A model generated the notes under the pieces. That model did not search any database and was not told where the DNA came from. It saw only the letters and a list, made by a program, of their open reading frames with translations. The position numbers and the translations under genes were made by a program. Source: Gemmatimonadota bacterium (GTDB taxonomy: Bacteria > Gemmatimonadota > Gemmatimonadetes > Longimicrobiales > Gaopeijiaceae). From it: DNA of 8,164 nucleotides. Below, one piece after another: positions 1-4,462 of this stretch. The DNA lies in the NCBI GenBank assembly GCA_030618065.1, contig JAUXEE010000069.1:1-8164 (forward strand), read 5' to 3'. Positions within the stretch are counted from its first letter, which is position 1. The number at the start of each line of letters is the position of its first letter.

Positions 1-2195
1 AGTCTCACGTTGTCATTCAGGGACCTGAAGAGGGCCTTCGTCTCCAGATACCCTTCGTAGGCGGCCACCGCCGAGTCGGGCATGGCCGCTGCCTCGAAGG
101 CCTCCCCCATCTCGGGGAGACCGCAGAAATCACACTTCGGATCCAGCGCCCGAGCCTCCCGGTACAGGCGGACGGCCTCCTCTGGGTCGCCCTCCGCCAG
201 GGCGATAGCACCCTCCGCCAGGGCGATGGCGCCCTCCGCGGAGCGAAGGTCGGATTGGCGGCCCTCCTCATCCTGGGTCTCGGCCGGGACCTCTGCCCTG
301 AACGCGGCCAGCTCTTCCCGGGCCCTGTCCGGGCGGTCGGCCTGGGCGAAGAGGGCAGCGAACTCCAGGCGAGCCAAGGCTTTCGACGGCACGCCTTCCA
401 CGTCAGGGCCGGCAAGAGCCTGGTCGAGGGTGTGGACCGCTCCCTCCGGATCCTGGAGGAAGTGAAGCTGGAGGGCTGCCATTCCCATGCCCACGAAGAT
501 GGGTCTCGGCTGCTCGCTGAACCGGACCCCGGCCTGGTCCTGGAGATCATAGGCTCTGAGGATCCGCTCCGTCCCCTCGTTCATCCTCCCTCTCACCATG
601 GCGTAGCTGGCCAACTCGGCCTCCCCCCACATCTCCCAGCGCGGGTTGCCCTCCTGAGCTTCCATCAGCTCCTGGACCAACCGTTCGGCCGTCTCATAGT
701 CGAACCGGGCGCTGGCCAAGGCCGCGGAATACTGAGCCACCTGGGGGTGATCCGGATATGTCTCCTTGAACGCTGCCAGAATGGCCGAGGCGGAGTCAGC
801 CTGCCCGATTTCGAAAAGGGTGAAGGCCGCGTTGGTGTAGCTGACGGCAGGAGTCCGCCCACGTTCGATAGCTCGGACGTGGAGGTCCGCCGCCCTCTCC
901 AGCTCACCCCGCTCCCCGTAGAGCACCGCCAGGTTGTTCCCGGCGATATCGTCCGCGGGATAGATCGCAAGGACCCCCTCATACGCCTGGATGGCGGCGT
1001 CCATATCCTCCCCCACGTATGTGTGGTAAGCCGCTTCGGCCAGAAGGCGCTCCCGGTCGGTGAGACGGTCCCTCCCTTCATAGGCCTTCGTAAAGGCAGC
1101 CCGGGCTCCCTCCCTGCTCCGGTCCTCGTTGGAGAGGATGACCCCCAGCTTCCGGTAGGCCATGGAGAAGGTGGAGTCGAGAGCGATGGCCTCATTCACA
1201 AGAGCCTCCGCCGTCGCGACGTCGCCCATATCGATAGCCCATTCGGCCTGCACATACTTCCGGAGTGCTTCCAGAGACCCGGTGGTGACCTCCCCCAGGG
1301 GTGGATCACCCTGGATACTCCGGAGAGACTCACCGATTCGCTCTCTGAGCTGGGCTGAGAGGCGATCTACGGCGTCGGGAACGCCGTCGACGGTCCGAGC
1401 CGTCTCCCTCAGGGCAACCAGAGTTTCGCCGGAGCTTGCAGCCACCAGGCGGGCTGAAACCACCACCCCAGGCCCGAGTGGGAGAACTTCCCCCGCGACG
1501 ATCGCCTTCACCCCTTCCCGCTGGGCCAGCTCCATGGCCACCTCATGGGTCACCGGATCGGAGGGATCCAGTTGCATGCGTGCCATCACCTGTGAGAGAT
1601 CGCTCCTGTCCAGGAGGCGAAGGGAAGTCGACTGGCCGAGGTCGATGCGGAAGAGAGCCGTCACCGTCTCGCCCAGCGTTCCATCCGAGGTCCTGTCCTC
1701 GAAATCCGAAAGGATGAGTGCCTCGTTCGCCTCGAAAACGCCCTTCGCCACCAAGGAACCCATGGGTCCGATGCCGGCGGACCGGAGGCCCGAGTACCCC
1801 GCCGTCCCGATGCCCAGGAGGACGACCATGACGACTCCTCCGGCGACGGCGTTGCGAAATGTGAAGAGGTAACGGAAAGCATTCCTCAATGGATGTCTTT
1901 CCAGGGGCTTCCAGGAAGAGAGAGACGCGTCGCCACCGTCGGCACTGTCCAGAAATTGGGGTTGAAAGGAATCCGCCTTCTTCCATCCACCCTGAGTCAG
2001 GGCCGTGACCAGGAGGACCGGGAATCCCAACAAGACCACCACAACGATGGCCGGGCCAAACCAGAGCGGGAGCCCGATGAGACCCTCCAAGGTTTCCGCG
2101 AGCTGGAGGATGACCCATGCCACCACCGCATAGCTACCGAGAACCTGCCAGACGGAGCGCCGGTGGATTTCGCCGATCAAGCTGCCGATTCGCAT
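1..2195 (-). CDS. Membrane-anchored TPR protein with FlgO/TolB-N-like domain (partial, C-terminus beyond left edge)
   Basis: Reading the minus strand from the ATG at 2195-2193 gives 731 uninterrupted codons to the window edge, with no stop. An in-frame TAG lies upstream near 2242; an in-frame GTG three codons upstream is an alternative start. Residues 9-67 (HRRSV, SYAVVAWVILQ, then LPLWFGP and VLLGFPVLLV) match an N-terminal two-helix membrane module common in TPR/TolB-type proteins of Gemmatimonadota and relatives. A third hydrophobic helix lies at about 115-133. Residues 159-266 (ALILSDFEDRTSDG... LLDRSDL... AGEVL) resemble the FlgO/TolB-N-like fold. From about 303 onward come helical TPR-like repeats, for example around 312-342, 386-412, 420-446 and 668-686. 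A CDFC motif sits at 688-691. The repeat solenoid probably acts as an extracytoplasmic protein-binding scaffold, but the topology and partner are inferred. The shadow frames on the opposite strand lack family features. The true end, probably tens of residues further, is not visible. Confidence 0.92.
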   Translation of the reverse strand, partial: MRIGSLIGEIHRRSVWQVLGSYAVVAWVILQLAETLEGLIGLPLWFGPAIVVVVLLGFPVLLVTALTQGGWKKADSFQPQFLDSADGGDASLSSWKPLERHPLRNAFRYLFTFRNAVAGGVVMVVLLGIGTAGYSGLRSAGIGPMGSLVAKGVFEANEALILSDFEDRTSDGTLGETVTALFRIDLGQSTSLRLLDRSDLSQVMARMQLDPSDPVTHEVAMELAQREGVKAIVAGEVLPLGPGVVVSARLVAASSGETLVALRETARTVDGVPDAVDRLSAQLRERIGESLRSIQGDPPLGEVTTGSLEALRKYVQAEWAIDMGDVATAEALVNEAIALDSTFSMAYRKLGVILSNEDRSREGARAAFTKAYEGRDRLTDRERLLAEAAYHTYVGEDMDAAIQAYEGVLAIYPADDIAGNNLAVLYGERGELERAADLHVRAIERGRTPAVSYTNAAFTLFEIGQADSASAILAAFKETYPDHPQVAQYSAALASARFDYETAERLVQELMEAQEGNPRWEMWGEAELASYAMVRGRMNEGTERILRAYDLQDQAGVRFSEQPRPIFVGMGMAALQLHFLQDPEGAVHTLDQALAGPDVEGVPSKALARLEFAALFAQADRPDRAREELAAFRAEVPAETQDEEGRQSDLRSAEGAIALAEGAIALAEGDPEEAVRLYREARALDPKCDFCGLPEMGEAFEAAAMPDSAVAAYEGYLETKALFRSLNDNVR
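190..238. repeat. 21-bp in-frame tandem duplication inside the TPR gene
   Basis: Positions 190-210 and 211-231 are tandem copies of a 21-bp unit, differing at only two places (207/228 and 210/231). A further partial copy continues to about 238. In the minus-strand protein this gives two AIALAEG units at residues 656-669, directly before a TPR-like helix (DPEEAVRLYREARALDP). The unit is seven codons, so the frame is kept. It probably lengthens one helix by about two turns. Confidence 0.95.
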
Positions 2196-2446
2196 AGTAT
2201 CCACTCTCGAAAAAGGAAAGGGGCGGGCGGGAAACCTTTTCTAACAAAAAACATCCTTCCGAGTTCCCCTGGTCCTCGGAGAACCCAGGAAAGACAGGAT
2301 AGACCTCCGATCATGGCCGCCGGCCAGAGATCAAGTTGTCAAAGAGAACCGGAAAGATGTCGTTGGTGGTCGCGCCAAGGACGGTCAGTCGCCCGAGTCA
2401 CATACCCCATCCGGAGGAGACACGAAAAGGTGCCGATGGGGCTGGA
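2196..2446. other. Intergenic region between the minus-strand small gene and TPR gene
   Basis: About 250 bp with no supported coding frame; open frames here on either strand look like continuations of shadows. It holds the hairpin plus T-run at 2246-2283. Reading the minus strand, there is a perfect TTGACA at 2342-2337, but no convincing -10 hexamer stands 16-18 nt downstream, so I do not call a promoter. A purine/pyrimidine-rich stretch at about 2210-2235 precedes the TPR start. No strong Shine-Dalgarno is visible for that start. Confidence 0.6.
2246..2283 (-). terminator. Candidate intrinsic terminator or leader attenuator between the two minus-strand genes
   Basis: On the minus strand, TTCTCCGAG (2283-2275) can pair with CTCGGAAGGA (2263-2254). 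The first six pairs are perfect, and three more form if one A (2257) bulges out; the loop is 11 nt. After two further bases comes a run of six T (2251-2246). This is a reasonable rho-independent terminator shape for transcription coming from the small gene at 2447-2641. It lies about 50 nt before the TPR gene's start, so it could also act as an attenuator in that gene's leader. The stem is moderate, and no folding energy was calculated. Confidence 0.38.
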
Positions 2447-2641
2447 TCATTCGTGAGGGTCCACTGCCTGGAAGGTATCCGCCCCGGGGAGAATGTCCGC
2501 GAGTTTCATCGGATCGTGGATCAGGATAGGGAGGTGTTGCGGGCAGATCCACAGGCCCGACCCTTTATACCGGAAGGAGATCAGGGGAATCTCTTCTGAA
2601 GCCCTCTTGCACACCAAACATGCCGCATTGTCGTCCGTCAT
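2447..2641 (-). CDS. Small CxxC/CPQH putative zinc-binding protein, 64 aa
   Basis: The ATG at 2641-2639 is preceded by GAGG (2650-2647) with a 5-nt gap, a good ribosome binding site. The frame ends at a stop at 2449-2447. The 64 residues contain CLVC (C8, C11), a middle stretch with ISFRYKG, then WICPQHLPILIHDP with C33, H36 and H42. This gives a plausible CxxC-x21-CxxH metal site. I associate this CPQHLPxLIH pattern with short conserved hypothetical proteins in several bacterial phyla; no function is known to me. The frame remains open upstream across the lyase gene, but the RBS and motif placement support the short form. It reads away from the lyase and toward the TPR gene. The main uncertainty is function; that it is coding is likely, because the compact cysteine/histidine pattern would be unusual by chance. 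Confidence 0.77.
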   Translation of the reverse strand: MTDDNAACLVCKRASEEIPLISFRYKGSGLWICPQHLPILIHDPMKLADILPGADTFQAVDPHE

Positions 2642-2852
2642 AGTCGCCTCATCGAAGTCGCTGAATGGCCCTCTGAAAAAGGACAGGAACGAAAAAATCA
2701 ATATAGGGACGACTTCGGGCGCAAGGGCCGAGAGGGGAATCGCATGGAGCGGTGAACGAGTGCCTCCATGGCCAGGTCCCGCTCCGGCCGCATGCGCTTC
2801 CGGGGGGAAAAAGGTAGGTTGCCGGTGAGCGAACGACCCGGCTCGAGAAACC

Positions 2853-2864
2853 GGGACATGTCCC
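2853..2864. promoter_or_regulatory. Perfect 12-bp palindrome, candidate operator
   Basis: GGGACATGTCCC reads identically on both strands and lies 26 nt before the lyase GTG start, in the divergent gap. Its position, just ahead of the ribosome binding site, suits a dimeric repressor site for the lyase-peptidase operon. As a hairpin it would have only a 4-bp stem with a CATG loop, so terminator function is unlikely. One 12-bp palindrome can arise by chance in 8 kb of GC-rich DNA, and no regulator gene is in the window. Confidence 0.28.
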
Positions 2865-2879
2865 ATATCCTTTTTACGC

Positions 2880-2885
2880 GGAGGA
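2880..2885 (+). promoter_or_regulatory. Strong Shine-Dalgarno deciding the GTG start of the lyase
   Basis: GGAGGA lies 5 nt before the GTG at 2891. The alternative in-frame starts, ATG at 2858 and ATG at 2768, have no comparable purine motif in front. The GTG start also places the lyase catalytic residues at nearly the same numbers as in Pseudomonas putida histidine ammonia-lyase (Tyr53, His83, residue 143). Confidence 0.8.
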
Positions 2886-2890
2886 AGACA

Positions 2891-4462
2891 GTGGCCCTCG
2901 AAATCGGAGACTCCCCCCTTACCCTCGAGGACGTCGAGCGGGTGGCTCGGGACGGGGAGAAGGTCGAGCTGACGACGGAGGCGGTGGCCCGGATCCGGAG
3001 CTGCCGTGGAATGCTCGACAGGAAGATCGAGGCCGGGGAGATCATATACGGGGTCAATACCGGAATAGGGGAATTCTCCGAGGTCGTCCTTTCCGCGGAG
3101 CAGGTTCGGGAATTCCAGAAGTACCTCATCTACAACCATTCGGCTGGAATCGGCGAGCCGGTCTCCCAGGAGGACGTCCGGGCGGCAATCCTCGGCCGGA
3201 TATCTGTCCACAGTCATGGGCACTCGGGCTGTCGGCCCGAAATCACCCAAACCCTCATGGCCCTCCTCAACTCCGGGGTAACTCCGGTGGTATGCGAGAA
3301 GGGCAGCGTGGGCGCCTGTGGTGACCTGGCTCCCATGAGCCAGATCGCTCTTTGCCTGATGGGGGAGGGGGAGACGTTCTATCAGGGAGAGCGGCTTCCG
3401 GCCCGAGAAGCCATGAGCCGGGCTGGCATTCCTGTACCGGGCCTACATGCTCGTGATGGACTCGCGACCATCAACGGCTCGAACCTTCTCACCGGCATGG
3501 GGTGCCTACAGCTCCTGGATGCCGAGCGTCTTCTGGGCCACACCGAGATCGCCTGCGCCATGACTCTCGAGGCCTTGAAGGCCAACATGAAGCCCTACGA
3601 CCATCGCCTCCACGCCCTGCGAGGGTTCCCCGGGGCTGTGACCTCCGCCCGGAATATCCGGCGGATGATCGAGGGGTCGGACCTATTGACCGGAAAGGTG
3701 GAGATCAGGGTCCAGGACGCCTACTCCATGCGCTCCTCCCCCCAGGTCATCGGGGCGGCGAGAGACCACCTGGCCCATGCCCGAAGGCAGTTCGAGATCG
3801 AGATCAACGGTGTGGGCGACAACCCGATTTTCCTGCCCGAGGATGATGCGATCCTCACTGGTGCGAACTTCCAGGGAACGCCGGTCTCCATGCCCCTCGA
3901 CATGGTCGGAGCTGGAATCACCATGATCTCCGTCCTGTCCGAACGGCGCCTGAATCGACTTCTCAACCCTGCTCTCAGCGTCGGGTTGCCGGCCTTCCTC
4001 ACGAAGGGCGCCGGCATGTTTTCCGGTCTTATGCTCAGTCAGTACACGGCGGGAATGTTGATCGTGGAGCAGAGGATCCTCTCCGCGCCTTCCTGCGTCC
4101 AGTCCATCCCCGCCGCGGCGGACCAGGAGGACTTCGTCAGCATGGGCATGAACGCCGCCCTCAAAACCCGGCAGATCCTGAACAACGCCAATGGCGTGCT
4201 CGGCATCGAGCTCATGGCAGCCGCTCAGGCTCTGGACTTTCGGGACTTTGAGGCCGGGGAGGGGACGAGGGCAGCTCATTCCGCCGTTCGACGGGTCGTG
4301 GAATTCCTCGACGAGGACCGGCCCCTCTTCCCCGACCACAACGCCATGGCGAAAGCCGTCAAAGAGGGGGCCGTGTTGGAGGCCGTCCAGGATGCCGTTG
4401 GGGCCCTCGAGAGTTCCTGGGACCAACCCGAAACAGCACCGACCAGGGAGCACCATCGATGA
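2891..4462 (+). CDS. Histidine/aromatic amino-acid ammonia-lyase (hutH-like) with Ala-Cys-Gly MIO precursor
   Basis: The product, 523 aa from the GTG start, is a full-length member of the HAL/PAL/TAL family. These cytoplasmic homotetramers remove ammonia from an amino acid using a self-made MIO cofactor. Visible landmarks: YGVNTG with Tyr53; NHSAGIGEP with His83; GSVGACGDLAP with the MIO triad at 142-144; INGSN with Asn195; VQDAYSMR with Gln275, Tyr278 and Arg281; GDNP at 309-312; NFQG at 326-329; QEDFVSMG at 412-419. His83 and Glu413 correspond to the residues that contact imidazole in histidine ammonia-lyase, so histidine is the best guess. Departures from classical HutH are Cys for Ser in the triad, Asn82 for Ser, QDAYS for QDPYS, and QEDF for QEDH. 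No hutU, hutI or hutG is adjacent. The last codons overlap the peptidase start by 4 nt, implying coupled expression. An upstream in-frame extension to 2768 is arginine-rich and resembles no lyase N-terminus. Confidence 0.95.
   Translation: MALEIGDSPLTLEDVERVARDGEKVELTTEAVARIRSCRGMLDRKIEAGEIIYGVNTGIGEFSEVVLSAEQVREFQKYLIYNHSAGIGEPVSQEDVRAAILGRISVHSHGHSGCRPEITQTLMALLNSGVTPVVCEKGSVGACGDLAPMSQIALCLMGEGETFYQGERLPAREAMSRAGIPVPGLHARDGLATINGSNLLTGMGCLQLLDAERLLGHTEIACAMTLEALKANMKPYDHRLHALRGFPGAVTSARNIRRMIEGSDLLTGKVEIRVQDAYSMRSSPQVIGAARDHLAHARRQFEIEINGVGDNPIFLPEDDAILTGANFQGTPVSMPLDMVGAGITMISVLSERRLNRLLNPALSVGLPAFLTKGAGMFSGLMLSQYTAGMLIVEQRILSAPSCVQSIPAAADQEDFVSMGMNAALKTRQILNNANGVLGIELMAAAQALDFRDFEAGEGTRAAHSAVRRVVEFLDEDRPLFPDHNAMAKAVKEGAVLEAVQDAVGALESSWDQPETAPTREHHR

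Larger units (their letters stand above)
2642..2890. promoter_or_regulatory. Divergent intergenic region with presumed promoters for the small gene and the lyase operon
   Basis: This 249-bp gap separates two divergently read genes, so promoters for both are expected here. Its left part is locally AT-richer: a run of six A at 2692-2697 and, on the minus strand, TATATT at 2705-2700, a possible -10 for the small gene. No good -35 stands at normal spacing, so the promoter call is weak. The right part holds a perfect 12-bp palindrome at 2853-2864 and the lyase ribosome binding site. A plus-strand frame in phase with the lyase stays open through part of this region, but it looks non-coding (see the lyase entry). 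Confidence 0.45.

Noticed and set aside
255..1358. Plus-strand open frame of 367 codons
   Set aside because: It is the antisense shadow of the TPR gene. The minus-strand frame is longer, unbroken and shows recognisable domain features; this one shows none.
2300..2342. TTGACA on the minus strand as a -35 element for the TPR gene
   Set aside because: No acceptable -10 hexamer stands 16-18 nt downstream; the following region is GC-rich and the start codon is more than 140 nt away.
2768..2890. Longer N-terminus for the lyase, from ATG 2768 or ATG 2858
   Set aside because: The added residues are arginine-rich and unlike the family, neither ATG has a Shine-Dalgarno, and the GTG at 2891 has GGAGGA at 5 nt and restores family residue numbering.
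2642..3250. Upstream extension of the small minus-strand protein into the lyase gene
   Set aside because: The extension is antisense to conserved lyase coding sequence and has no motif; the ATG at 2641 has a good ribosome site and puts CxxC near the N-terminus.
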